Assembly: GCF_020520425.1 (NCBI RefSeq)
Contig: NC_079488.1
Location: 5,185,747 to 5,249,746, forward strand
Reading direction: 5' to 3'
From: Spinacia oleracea
Taxonomy: Eukaryota; Streptophyta; Magnoliopsida; Caryophyllales; Amaranthaceae
Length of the DNA: 64,000 nt
Of this stretch, positions 33,213 through 45,110 are shown in pieces. The position numbers and the translations under genes were made by a program. Each line of letters starts with the position of its first letter. The first letter of the stretch is position 1. The notes beneath the pieces are model-generated. The model had not been told where the DNA came from. It was given only the letters and a program-made list of their open reading frames with translations, and ran no database searches.

Positions 33213-34736
33213 CGTCTTTGTTGTTGTAGTCTCGAGGATGATTTTAGGCAGTGGTTGAGCCAGTGTGTCGAAATCATCACCACTAGATCCCACTGCAACA
33301 TGGCTATATGATCCCAAGAACAAAGGGTCTGTGCCCCATTTGCTCCTCAACACTTTCTTGAACTCAAACTTTGAATCCTTTTTCCCATTGCATAGATGAT
33401 TGAATTGATTAGGGTTAGAGTTTGAGATAAAGCTCGATAATGTAGTCGAAACACCATCGATGATCGCCTCATCCTCGAGAGACTCGAGCTCTAGAGCTTC
33501 TTTACCAGCAAACCATGAAAGCAAGACTCTTGAATTGTCATAGATTGGGTAAATAGAAGCTGTTTTCCTCATCCACCATGGTATCTTCCTATACCTAAAC
33601 TCCGAATCAGACCGAAAAAACGCCATTTTCATAAAGGGAAATTCTTCTTCTTGACCATTACTTTCTTCTGATGATGATGGGGTTAACTGTAAGAACAATT
33701 TGTTGACAACACCATACCCAAGCCTCGAAATTGCATCCCTTTTCACAAAAGGGAGTGGTGGGCTAAACAAACCTGACCCAGATTTGGATTCGGATTCTTC
33801 ATCACTGACTACTACTCCAGCTTTTAGTACTCCTAATGAAACTGTCACAATGACATGATCAGCTTCCATAATTGACCCATCAGAAAAATGCAGTTTCACA
33901 GGTCTGCTGTTACAACTACTGATAATACTACTACCACAATGATCATCATCATCTTCTTCATCATTATTATGCCACTCAATCTTGACAACTTTCCTACCCA
34001 ACTGGATCATTCCAGGAGGTAAAACTGAAGCTAAGGACTCAACAATGGTGATATAACCACGAGGGATCGTGATCTCGTCCCCAGAAAACATCCTGTACTC
34101 ACTTTCAGCAGCATAATCTAAACTAAACAGATCACCAGCACCAGTATATGTTCTCTGTGTGTTCTCAAATCCACTAAAAACAGCTTCTTCCACCATTTTC
34201 CTGCTCCAATTCCCACAAACATTATCATCATCTTCTTCAACCTTTCCACCTCTCAAATCCCAGAACTCTTGAAGCCCAATCTTCAGAAATGAGCCAATGC
34301 TGCTCACCTGCTTCCCACCCTTTTCAGGGCTACATTGAGCAACACTCATTAATCTATGAAAAAGTGATGAAATTGGGTCAACAACATCAGGATTAACCAC
34401 AAACCCGCCTTCGGCCCGAGTTTCTGCAATGGAAAGTTTCTCCTCAAACAAACCACCCATACATTCCCATGGTTTCTCAGACTCTAAAGACTTGATTTTT
34501 GTAGCAATCTCATAAACTGGACTCCCAGAAATCCCATGAATCCAAGTAGCACCCATCTCAATTCTATCACCACCAAACTCAGTAGTGTTAATCCTACCCC
34601 CAATCCTCTTCCCACCTTCAACAACACACAAATCAAAAGTCTGTTTCCCACCTGCTGCTGTGTACAGCTTGTTTGCTGCTGTCACACCCGCCATTCCTGC
34701 ACCAATTATCACTACTTTTGGCCTTTCAGCCCCCAT
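33015..34736 (-). CDS. PAO5: Polyamine oxidase, PAO5-like, single exon
   Basis: FAD-dependent amine oxidase that oxidises spermine or thermospermine; PAO5 enzymes are mostly cytosolic and intronless, which fits this uninterrupted 573-residue frame. The start MGAERPKVVIIGAGMAG gives the Rossmann dinucleotide motif GxGxxG at residues 12-17. VVEGGKRIGGRIN is the second FAD-contact block, followed by MGATWIHGISGSPVYEIA. The C-terminal FAD motif LFAGEATHRTHYSTTHGAYFSG lies near residues 529-550. It is somewhat longer than typical PAO5 (about 530 residues), partly through an acidic insert (EEDDDD, about 258-263) and a poly-Thr tract (about 503-520) encoded by an ACA microsatellite. No targeting peptide or peroxisomal SKL end is seen. 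The 3' flank runs at once into a Ty3/gypsy fragment, so its polyadenylation site must lie in transposon DNA. It looks functional. Confidence 0.93.
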
Positions 34737-34930
34737 TTTTCACACAAGTTTTCAGAACAGTTTTCTGGGTTAAATTTTTTTTTTTTTTTTTTCAGTGAGG
34801 CAAAACAACAAACACTTTGTGGGCATTCACGAAAAGATGATGAAAACAAGGGAAGGAGGAGAGAGAAAAATGGAGCAAAATAATTGAGAGGTGTTTCTGT
34901 GTGTGGTGTGAAAGAGGTGTTGATAAGGAA

Positions 34931-34940
34931 TTTATAAAGA
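34931..34940 (-). promoter_or_regulatory. Candidate TATA box of the PAO5-like gene
   Basis: On the minus strand TCTTTATAAA lies about 195 bases before the start codon, leaving a leader of roughly 165 bases that includes a run of A's. It is the only good TATA match I see close upstream. Confidence 0.5.
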
Positions 34941-35099
34941 AGAAGAGGGTGAGATTGTTTATGGTAATCTTTAGACACAGTCACACTAGCAGTTTCATAC
35001 TTGCAATTTTTTTCCCACTTTAACTTTACTTTGATGATCCGTACTTTAAAGAGATTTTGGCTATGGAGTAAATAATAAAAAGACAGGGCTCTATTTTTA

Positions 35100-35368
35100 T
35101 TCAGCCCTACTTCCATTTTAGCTACCACGGCCGACGGTGGCAGATCTTGAACACTTTTACGAGGGACAATAGTATGCAATTTATACAATTGTACACAAAT
35201 TTTAAGGGGTCGTAACTTAAAATACACTACGAAACTTTTTGCTCGGGAGATCGGGTCCACCCCAGCCATATAGAACATCCGCACTTCTGCAGGTATATGG
35301 CTAACCCTCTCACGCCACATACTCCAACAAATTGCCAATTGACCAAAAGTGATTGGGGATGACAAATT

Positions 35369-35402
<34 letters not shown>

Positions 35403-35783
35403 GCTCTCTGACGACAATTTGGTAAATTAAAATGAACACGCTGTCAATTTGGCAAATTAAAATAAATTCAACGTATTTGATCCATAAATTAAACCGGAAA
35501 TTTATATCCTTTTTATTACTGGTACTTCTTTTTTTTTGAAGAATTTTTGTTATTACTATTATATATGCTTTTTTTTTGTGACGAAAATATTATATACTCA
35601 TCGACCTTATCTACTTCAAAACCCCTTTTATTTTTATTTTTTAAAACCCTTATCATAAGTTTTATTTTGTCCCTCCCTCTTTGATTTTTTAAAACCCTTA
35701 TCATAAGTATTGTTCTTCATTTTCATAAACTATACAATACTTTTTAGAAGGGATGAAAAAAATTCAAAGGATTAAAAACCGGA
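35100..35783. other. PAO5 upstream DNA with homopolymer runs
   Basis: Contains an uninterrupted run of 29 A's at 35372-35400, and the phrase TTTTTAAAACCCTTATCATAAGT twice (about 35638 and 35687). No gene is visible. Confidence 0.55.
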
Positions 35784-36069
35784 AACTTTTGTGTAAAATC
35801 GCCTTACCGAAAAGACCACTTTGATTGTTTAACTAATTGGTTTTATTGCTTAACTAATTAGTTATAATGCTTAACTAACTATTTCTAGGTTTATCAAAAT
35901 AAAAAAAACAAACTATTTCTAGTGCTTAACTAATTAGTTCATTGCTTAACTAATTGGTTTAAGTACTTAACTAATTGGTTCTATTGCTTAATTAATTGGT
36001 TCAATTGCTTAAGTTATATGACACCAAGGTGGTATTTTTTGTAAGACCGCCTTATATGAAAAATTGTAT
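35784..36069. mobile_element. MITE with internal GCTTAACTAATTGG minisatellite, copy 1
   Basis: Imperfect inverted ends (TTTTGTGTAAAATCGCC on the left; GTAAGACCGCCTTATAT on the right) enclose about seven to eight variants of a 17-20 base unit around GCTTAACTAATTGGTT. A second copy with the same ends is at 43031-43286. Confidence 0.75.
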
Positions 36070-36247
36070 TAAACAATTGATATTTATTAGATGTAGGAAA
36101 ATTAAACCAATTTGGTCAATTGGTCATGGGTAAAGGACTGACCAAAGATTTGTTTTCATTCCCAACAGTTTGGAATCGAACCCCTGACCTATTATAAGAC
36201 ACAAATTGAGCAATCATTATGTCAAGATCAACTTGGTTAGCCGGTGA

Positions 36248-37007
36248 GAGCAAGATTGTTGAAGAGGATTTATATATCCTCTCTTCAACTCTCTCTCATT
36301 TTCTCCTTTTGACACATCATGTTCTCTTTCTTCCACATCATTTTCCACTATCTCCTTCCTCTTCATCTTCCTATTTTTATTTTTTTCCACACATTAAAGA
36401 GGATCCTCTCTTGTTTTCTCTCTCCTACTTTACATACCCCACTATATATTATCTTTTTATTAAAACATTTAATTTAGGGATAATTTCAAGTATTTACAAA
36501 ATAAATTAGCCTAATAAATTATTTTTCTATTACTATTGATAAAATAAATCGATTTGTAACCTTGACAATAATAAACTTTGTTAAAATAACACTAATAATA
36601 TTACAATACAATACATTGACAATAATTAACTAACAATGTGTGCTTCAAGTACATCATGAAAAAGATGAGATGTATGAAATATGGTTAAAATTAGGTTCAT
36701 TTTATAGAGGAAAAAAATATATAATCGTTGGTGTTTTTTTTATTTACAAATAAGTTACCATTTTTTATTTATTACCGTTATAAAATTATAACCGTATGTA
36801 AAATTGTTTAAAACTAGCCAATTATTAAATGACACGTGGCTCAATATATCCTCTCCCAATTACCATATATCCTCTTCACATGGAGGATATATTGTAATCC
36901 TCTACCAAGGTAGTATCTTCTCTTCCATTTCTACATCAAAGAGGATACTACTTTGGAGGAGAGAGAGTGTAAGGAAGGATGATATATCCTCCCCAATGTT
37001 CATGCTC
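36248..37007. mobile_element. MITE-like element with GAGCA ends (possible Harbinger type)
   Basis: The left arm GAGCAAGATTGTTGAAGAGG and right arm CCCCAATGTTCATGCTC are imperfect inverted repeats, each continuing into GGATATAT-type blocks. A 3-bp direct repeat TGA flanks the element (36245-36247, 37008-37010). It is about 760 bp and non-coding. The reading frames inside are pyrimidine-rich artefacts. Confidence 0.6.
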
Positions 37008-37420
37008 TGAATAACGTAAAAGTAATCATGTTGCGATGGACCTGGAAATCTGAAATAGATGGAGTAGGCTTTAAACACGTGTCATGTGTAATTGTGTGCT
37101 AACACTCTAACAAAAGTGGTCCTAAAGAGTAAATATTGTTATCTCATTTTCCATTTATTTATCTCTATTTTTGTCTTGAAGAGTAACATAATGCTAATTA
37201 CACCCTTAATTCCATGACTTTGTTACTCTTTTGTACTTCCAGTTCCCAATAAGTAGACAACAACAACAAAAAAACAGATATATTATTACACATTTAATAT
37301 TAATGCTCTAATCTCCATTAATTATTTTATTATATTCTAAACAAGCCTTTAATTGTCATTAAAAACTGTGCAGATGCGTATCTTAATACATTTGTTATTG
37401 AGAGGTAAGACGAAATTCTA

Positions 37421-37777
37421 TTTCCTACGTCTCTTTTTGTTCTTTACGTTTGGTATTTTTCACGCATTTTAACGATTAATTAATTTGAATCGAAATTCCT
37501 CAATTTCTTTTATTTAAATAAGATAAATTACGTTTATTATTTATAATGTTTTCACTTTTATCAAAATTCTGATATTGGAAAATGAGAAAAATTTAATGTT
37601 CCAATGGAAAAGTGTGAGAGATTAAATGACCCAATGAATTTAATTGGTTAAAATAATAATTGGACACAAATTTTGATAGAATACTAAATCATGTATGTGA
37701 TAATATAAAAGGAAATGTAAAGAACAATTTAAAATACCCAAAAAGGAAACGTAAAGAACAAAAAGAGACAGAGGGAG
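37421..37777. mobile_element. Stowaway-like MITE, family B copy 1
   Basis: TA on both sides, ends TTTCCTACGTCTCTTTTTG and CAAAAAGAGACAGAGGGAG. Over 350 bases it matches the element at 56976-57329 closely, in the same orientation. Confidence 0.85.
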
Positions 37778-38144
37778 TAGATATCAATATATCATGATTT
37801 ATCAAAAAGCTCCTTTTGAAAGGGTTCAGTACAAGTTTCCTCAAGATACTAAGTAACAAACTTTAGAACTATGTATACTCCCTCATTTTTTTCCCGCCAC
37901 AGAGTTTAAGGAATGTGAGTTTCCTCAAGTGTATGGCTAATTCTCTCGTGTCTTGTGCTTTAATTAAGGGAGGATACACTTTTACCAGCATAAAGCTTAA
38001 GAAATGTGAGTTGATTTTACTAAAATAAGATATAAGTGGGATAAATATTGAATAATCAATTGTAATAAAAGAAAACAGGGTAATATTTTTATTTACTTTT
38101 ATTTGAGTGAAAGAGCGAGCTAGTATATTACAGTCATTTAGGGA

Positions 38145-38315
38145 CAACCAATTGTTTGTTGGTTCAGTGGTGATTGGGGCTGAACTTGGTAGGGAGGACT
38201 GCGTGTTCGATCCCCCGCAACAACAATTGGGAGAGGACTGGAACATATCCACCCAGAACTCGCTCTGAATCCAGATTAGCTCTAAGGGTGAACCGTTTGT
38301 TAACCCAAAAAAAAT
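38145..38315 (+). mobile_element. tRNA-derived SINE, copy 1
   Basis: Perfect 13-bp target duplication AGTCATTTAGGGA (38132-38144 and 38316-38328). Internal pol III promoter: box A-like TGGTTCAGTGGTGATTGG at 38159 onward and box B-like GTGTTCGATCCC near 38203. Ends with an A-run. About 171 bp. Same family as 44937-45110. Confidence 0.9.
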
Positions 38316-38394
38316 AGTCATTTAGGGATAAAGTGTCCACGAGCACATAAAGAGCAACATCTTGGGGACAATGATTCTCCCAAACATATTTGTA

Positions 38395-38649
38395 CCTCCG
38401 TCCTGAAATACTCGCACCGTTTTGACTTTTGCACTATTCACATAGTTCACTTTAACCCTAATTTGTTTAAAGTATATGAGAACAAATGTTAGTACATAAT
38501 ATATTGTTGGCTTCATCTTAATATATATTTTCAAAATATTAATATTTTATAAGTTTTTATAATATGTAGTTAAACATATTGGTGATCAAAGTTGTGCATT
38601 GACAAGCGTATCCGGTCAAAGCGATGCGAGTATTCCGGGAAAGAGGGAG
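38395..38649. mobile_element. Stowaway-like MITE, 255 bp
   Basis: TA on both sides. Ends CCTCCGTCCTGAAATACTCG and GCGAGTATTCCGGGAAAGAG are clear inverted repeats. Non-coding. Confidence 0.85.
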
Positions 38650-40635
38650 TAGATGAGAGTAGGAACCTTGAAATGAAATAGATATATTATTAAAAATGTA
38701 AAAGAGTATTAAAATGAAAAATACTCCATTTAATTAAAATAATGCCGTTTTAGAGAAATGAGTCATTTAATAAAATACAAAGAGAGTAACAAACCGGCAA
38801 CAAAAAGAATGGACGGATGGAGTACTATCGTTAAAATAATGAAATCTATAACCCTTAAAAAGTGGGAGCAATCCCTTATGAATAGTAACACCTATTTTAT
38901 TTATTTATTTTTTCTTTAATTTTTTTCTTGTTTTTCATTTTTATTTAACATGTTGAGTACAGTGGCTAGCTACATGTCACGGATTGCTATATATATAATT
39001 GTAGTGATTAATTAGAGAATATAATGGACAATGCTAACATCCAATTAAAATACAAAATTATATTAATTGTTCCGAGTATGAAACAATGGGTTTCAGATGA
39101 AGGCTCTTTCGTAATAGTGGGAGATCTAGCTTGTTCTTGAGAGTATTTTGGCTCAAAGTACATGCACACAAGTAAGTTAACTGGCCTCGGGGGTGTTTTG
39201 AGGAAAGACTCTCCGATACCTATGTAATAGGTTTGAAAGTAGAGAGAGTTCTCTAAGTTAAAGTGTGTGTGAAGATAATAAATGACCATACCTTGGTATA
39301 TGCACTAGGGCGACTTATTTATAGTGTTTGTGTAATAAATGTCACTGGATTTTATTACAAATGGGACATGAGCCACTTTAAGAGGTCTAGAACCTTGAGA
39401 GAGAGAGAGCTGAGTTATGTTGTATTTTAGCCAAGTTGGGATATCAAATCCAAAATATCCGAAATTGTACGTTGATTAATAAGTTCACTTTTGTGGTACA
39501 CGACTATTTCACATACTCATAGAATGTTAGAACACCATCGATACCAAATTTCAAATTTCCAGCCACACTGCGCGCAACCGGCTACTAGCATCTTTCAAAA
39601 GTACGTGGTAAGTTAAAAGATTTTAGCCAATTGCTTGAGTCTAAAACATAGAGATATTATATGTAAGTCAAATATGATATGATTATTTGGGGTAATGAAG
39701 ATTTTGAAAGTCAAAAACATCATTAAATGATTTTTGGTTACCTAAGTTTGATTAATCATTATCAATAATAGTTAATCATGTCATTCTCCATTTCAATACT
39801 CCTAATTTTACTCCACATTGTCTCTTTGTGAATGTTGTGATGAATGTCTTTCTATTCCTCTCTTTATTTCTACCACAATCGTTCTAGAACTTCATGCACT
39901 TACAAATCTCTCAAAATTATTATTTGGAAATATACATTAAAGTAATTATTTGTATATTTTTTATTTTATTATTAAGTAGGAGAAGGATTATATTAATTCA
40001 ACACCTATCACAGGTTAATCAGTTCAGTTACACATATCAAGTTTGAGTCACTTCCAAGCGCTAATTGTATGGTGTTCGCTACAAAGTATGAAGAATGAAG
40101 TATATGTGTACTAGTTGACATCCTATCTATTTGCTAAAAGAAATAAATAGTTTATTTTGTAGATCAACAAACGTGATTCCGTGAATGTAGGAAGGGGGTA
40201 ATTATGAAGAACTTTATGACTTCTTTTAACTAGGTTAGATATTATTGTCCTAAACCATTGTTGCTAGTATCTCTTCCATCTATTGGAAATTGAAATTAAT
40301 ATAAAATGTTCAAAATATAATATAATAATTATACTCTATATCCAAATGTAGGTAGGTATTGAACACGCGACAATACATAGGTACACACCCTGACCACACG
40401 ATATTAAAAAAAACACTAGTGTAAGTAAAAATTTGAGGACAAAAAATGAGTACTCAAATTAAAAGGGGTGCTTTAAATAGGGGAATAGTAGGTGGACATA
40501 TCAACTTTTATAATTGAGAAGTAATTGATCTGAAAATGATGGGAAAGATTTGTGCAAACAGCAGTCATGGATTGCTATCTTCTTCCTACTTGTTGCTTGG
40601 CTCCACACTTCACATAATGCTTTAATTGCCAAATA
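38650..40635. other. Intergenic region with an LTR-like block at 39050-39440
   Basis: At 38800-38825 a MITE end (GAATGGACGGATGGAGTA) is visible. The block 39050-39440 on the minus strand has a TATA-like CACTATAAATAAGTCGCC near 39320, followed by CTCTCTCTACTTTC and CTCAAAACACCCCCGAGG. That looks like a retrotransposon LTR, but no coding region adjoins. The rest shows nothing. Confidence 0.35.
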
Positions 40636-41093
40636 CTTCCTCAATTTTTATTAATTAAGTGCATCACTTTGATTGACATAGATTTTAGAAATTTAAGTTG
40701 AATTTTAATATCATAGAGTAATGATATATTGATATAATATTAGAATTTAATGTATTTCCGAAATTCAAATTAATATAGGAATGTGTGACAAAATCACGAG
40801 TCGATCAGTGTAATTAATGTTTTATATAAGTTTGTATGTTTCCATTTTTAGCAAGTTGAAACACTTTTATTGTAGAAAAAAACATAGTGAAAGAATTATT
40901 CATCACAATAAAAAGATGGTGTAAGTATGTGTAAAGATCACGGGTAATTCTATGGAAAAATTGAAATAATTGAGAGTATGGAAGATGGTAGGAGAGATAA
41001 ACAATAGATAAATAAAAACGATAGTAGAACATAATGCATTTAAATAAAAGCGGAAGATTATGGGAAGTGAATCACTTAAAATAAAGGAGGGAG
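40636..41093. mobile_element. Stowaway-like MITE, 458 bp
   Basis: TA on both sides. The left end CTTCCTCAATTTTTATTAAT with AAGTGCATCACTT and the right end AAGTGAATCACTT with AAATAAAGGAGGGAG are inverted matches. Confidence 0.75.
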
Positions 41094-43030
41094 TATGCAA
41101 ATTTAATTAATTTTCAGGGTCTAGGCTTTATTATATAAGCCGCTCTTTAGCACTTTCGTGCCACGTAAAATGTTTATAACTCCCCTACTTAAGATTTAAA
41201 ACATTATTTGCATATAAATTCATATTTATAAAATGTATGAAAAAAATCATGCGCATCAAATACTAGTAAATCATAAAAGATTGTAATTTATCTAGCACGA
41301 TTACTTTTGTTATTTTACGCATACCACATCCGTTTCACCAAGCTTAACTCTGACGACATCTGAATCTTACCCGTGTCACACACCTTGCTGATGGGTGAGT
41401 TTTCCAACAAGGGTGAGTTTTCCAACAAGGGTACTCAGGCATACAGTGAGGCTCGAACTCGAGACCTTTCTCAAGCAACATCAAAAAACTATTTACCATT
41501 TAAGATAATTCTATGTTGGTCTAACATGATTATTATTATTATTGAGTATTATTTTTTACATATGTATCATGACCTCCATTTTATATTATTTATTATTCAA
41601 CTAACTATGGATATAATTTGACTACAATTAAAGTAATTCCTACTAATAAGCTCATTTTAGTTGAAGTAAAGTTTGAGTCGGTGGCCTTGATGCCCTATAT
41701 AGATTAGGATTTATGGTGATTGGTATTGTTTGGAGCACTATTGTTTGAGATTCTTGAGCCACACGTACGACTGTCCAATTTGGCCTACATTTGAAGGGTA
41801 CCCATGCAATGGTCCTAATTTTATGTCTATAACTTATATTTGTCGACCCCTAGCTAGGCCCTTAGGTTTGTATTATTTGGTAGATTGTCCTTTAATATAT
41901 GTACAAGATGGAAAAAGGTGTCGAAATCAGGTGATTTATACTCCGTATACATATTATGTTTAGCTGACCTTATTTTCACTTATTTAAATTTTAATAAGTA
42001 CAAAAAATAATATCTTCAAACAAATGATGGTATATGTTGGATGGTTAGGGTGTGGTGTTGGTCGTCGACGATAGGGAACCGGTGGTGGTGGTGGTGGTGG
42101 TGGGGAGTTGGGAACTTGGGATGATAGAGAGAGAAAGTATAGTTGAGGTAAAACCACAGTATGTAGTAGATCGGGATGTGATTTTATTGGGTGTAATTTT
42201 GAAATTTTATTATTTTTAGATGGGCGACATAAGTAAATATCGAGTGCCGAATAGCTTGGCACTTATGAAAAGCCGCAACTAGAATACGGAGTAGTTTTCT
42301 TTTCTAATTTTGTTTTAGTATTGCCGATATAAAAGAAAGGGGTTGGATATTTTTCTTGATATCTCAAAATAGAAAAAATGGTACATCGGATATAAAGTAT
42401 GAATTTTTTGTGTTGTTGCAAATGAGCCACACAATAAACAGGAAAGGGATAGTTGAGCTTGTAACTTATCATACACAATACCCTTTGTCTTAAGCAAGAT
42501 CAAGGGGTTTGAATTAAAACTTTCTTCATATTCCATGTCAACATCCATCAGTTATTTACTTCGTAATAATTAAATTATTCTTAAAGACATCTCTAGACTC
42601 TGTTAAATTTATGTTTTCACCCCGGTCGGCCCTTAAACTCATTAAGACCTCTCGATTAATATACCATATTATTCTATTATCTTATTTAACTCACACATTG
42701 AGTTTTCAAGACTCCGTTTTAAAGCTATGACAAAACCCGCACATTTCAATTCTACAAATCGTAATGTCTTATTTTAATAATAGGTAGGACATAGTCAAAC
42801 CCTCTATCCCATAACTTGTTTACTACTTGTATGCCACATTTTCCTATCGGTTGATACTCCGTATTTGTAATTAGATAACCAATTTTACTTTCAAATCTAA
42901 ATAATATTAATATTAACCAATGAGAATAAGTGGCACACAAATGGTATAGAAGATTCAGACTCATAGGACAGAGTCAACTCTCTATCTCACAATTTACGAA
43001 CCACGTATGTGCCACCTTTTCCTATCTACA
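41094..43030. other. Intergenic region with a GGT microsatellite and a local duplication
   Basis: A GGT microsatellite lies at about 42080-42104. GAGTTTTCCAACAAGGGT is repeated directly at about 41396 and 41414. Blocks ending in TGCCACATTTTCCTATC (about 42835) and TGCCACCTTTTCCTATC (about 43010) suggest a diverged duplication of some 180 bases. No gene is supported. Confidence 0.5.
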
Positions 43031-43286
43031 AATTTTGTGTAAAACCGCCCTACCGGAAAGACCACTTTTATGGTTTAACTAATTGGTTATATTTGGCAAT
43101 TAATTAGTTCTAGTGCTTAACTGGAGTAATTATTTTCATTGCTTAACTAATTGGTTTCAGTCTTTAAGTAATTAGTTCAAGTGCTTAACTAATTGATTTC
43201 ATTGCTTAACTAATTGATTCCATTGCTTAACTGATATGACGTCAAGGTGGTATTTTATGTAAGACCGTCGTATATAAAAGTTTGTA
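43031..43286. mobile_element. MITE with internal GCTTAACTAATTGG minisatellite, copy 2
   Basis: Same ends as 35784-36069 (TTTTGTGTAAAACCGCC; GTAAGACCGTCGTATAT) and about seven variants of the GCTTAACTAATTGATT unit. The unit number and order differ from copy 1. Confidence 0.75.
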
Positions 43287-43984
43287 TTTTCCTATTGATT
43301 ATGATGTTAGCAAAATTCAAAATTTAAGACTTGGAAGTTGGCTCTAATCGTGCTCTAAGTTTGGTGTGGATTCATTATATGTTTACCTCTGAATGCATTA
43401 AACAAGTTCAGCCATTAGAGTGGGCTATGGGCCAATGACCATTGGGGTAATGGGCCTACTGGCTATCGGACCCTCTTGTGGATCATATTGGCGAAATTGA
43501 CGAGCAATGAGTTGGGTATGAGAGCAATCCAACAAAAGTCATTATAACAATATTATAAATTTGAATACATTTTTTTTCACTTATAAATAACTTAATATTA
43601 ATAATTATATATTTTTATTTAAATCTTAATTATGAAATGTCAGGTCGTATTGTATCATATCAAAGAAAATAAGTTTAAATCAGATAAGGAGAAATACGGT
43701 GAACTAAATGAGAACTAACTTTACATGTTATATGTCTCATGTTCTAATCGTACTATAATTATAGTACGTAATAAAGTTCTAATGAGGTCAATTAGGTCTA
43801 ATAAATTACATTCTCGTGAGAATGTCAAATAAAATTTTAAATTCTACTGAGCTGTACTAAGTTTACGGAGTATAAGATAAGTTCGGGACTAATTAATAAG
43901 TTTAAATAAGATAAGTTCAAACAAGATAAGTTAAGAGCTATTAAGATAAGATAAGTTTATGAACTAAGAAGTTTGTAAAGATAA
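43287..43984. other. Intergenic AT-rich region
   Basis: No gene. The phrase AAGATAAGTT is reiterated between about 43870 and 43970 (AGATAAGTTC, AGATAAGTTAAG, AGATAAGTTTAT), resembling decayed simple-sequence DNA. Confidence 0.4.
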
Positions 43985-44722
43985 CTAGTACGTTATTGGC
44001 CCGGACGATGCCGCGTGTTGTAACATGTATGTTGACATTAATTTTTTATTTAAAATGATTTTAGCAGAATTGTTATTATATATACATAAATATTAGTTAG
44101 CAAATATATAATTAGTTAACTAAAATTTGTTAGATTCAAGTTTTTTTTTTTTTTTTTTTGTAAATGTTGTATGATTTTTTATTAAAATTTACTTTTACTT
44201 GATTGGTACTCGGTATAAACTTTATTTTTTTCAAGTAATTTACTTGATTGATACTCGGTATAAAACTTTTTTTTTCTTTTTCTAATTCACTTATAAACAC
44301 GAGAGATTTCTTAATGCATCAATTATTAAAAAATTGAATAACACAAATGATAATATTTGGAAAAAAAACACACAATACATTAGCTAAAGAAGCAGTGCAA
44401 CAATAATTAATAAAGGTTAAGTTTTTTTTTTTTTATAATAGGCTAGTATTCACATATATATTTGGCATTAAATGTTTGATATTTATAAGATTGAATTTTG
44501 TCTTCTTTCATTACTTTAGAGTCATATGTTATATCATTGTAAAGATGGTTAAAGCTTTATATTATGAATTAGAGGTCATGAGTAACTTTGATACTAACAT
44601 TTTAATGATAATAAAATTAAGTAATGCATGTGTGCATATGACATGTCACATCATCATTTAATTTGTCAAATCACAGCGACATATGACAACTCATTGCCTT
44701 GGAAATTTAATAATAGTATAGA
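43985..44722 (-). mobile_element. Non-autonomous Helitron, family A copy 2 (minus strand)
   Basis: Minus strand: starts TCTATACTATTATTAAATTTCC then AAGGCAATGAG at 44722 and ends with a GGC-rich hairpin region (GGCATCGTCCGGGCC), AATAACGTA and CTAG before T at 43984. 738 bp. Shares the 5' end and interior (GTCATATGTCGC-type) with 24000-24594. Confidence 0.75.
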
Positions 44723-44936
44723 TTTATGGGAAGTAAATTTAAGATGAGAAACACAATCTAATTTGGGCCGTGGCAGGGTGTGGGCCGTGTGACAGTTCAT
44801 GGTCATGTCCAAAAAATAAACTAGGATAATAATAACAAGGACATTTGACGAATATTTCCTGTGAAAGCAGTCAAAAAGCCTTGACCCTAGATAATGCCAA
44901 AACGTGTAGGGAGAACCAATTGTCACACTAACTAGT

Positions 44937-45110
44937 AATCAATTGTCTATTGGTTCAGTGGTAATTGGGGTTGAATTTGGTAGGGAGAACTCGTGTTCGA
45001 TCCCTCGCAACAACAACTGGGAGGGGACTGGAACCTATTCACCCAAACTCGACTCGAATCTGAATTAGCCTTAAGGGTGAACCGGGTGCTAACGCCAAAA
45101 AAAAAAAAAC
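44937..45110 (+). mobile_element. tRNA-derived SINE, copy 2
   Basis: 9-bp target duplication CTAACTAGT (44928-44936 and 45111-45119). Box A-like TTGGTTCAGTGGTAATTGG, box B-like GTGTTCGATCCC, and an A-run at the end. It matches 38145-38315 along its length. Confidence 0.9.

Noticed and set aside
33083-33301. Gln-rich frame over the PAO5 3' end
   Set aside because: Shifted reading of the trinucleotide microsatellite inside the PAO5 coding sequence.
36219-36509. Pyrimidine-rich 96-codon frame
   Set aside because: Low-complexity Ser/Phe/Leu translation of CT-rich DNA inside a MITE-like element.
38159-38214. Possible tRNA gene with A and B boxes
   Set aside because: No cloverleaf can be completed, and the A-tail and target duplication show it is a SINE. 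The same applies at 44950-45005.
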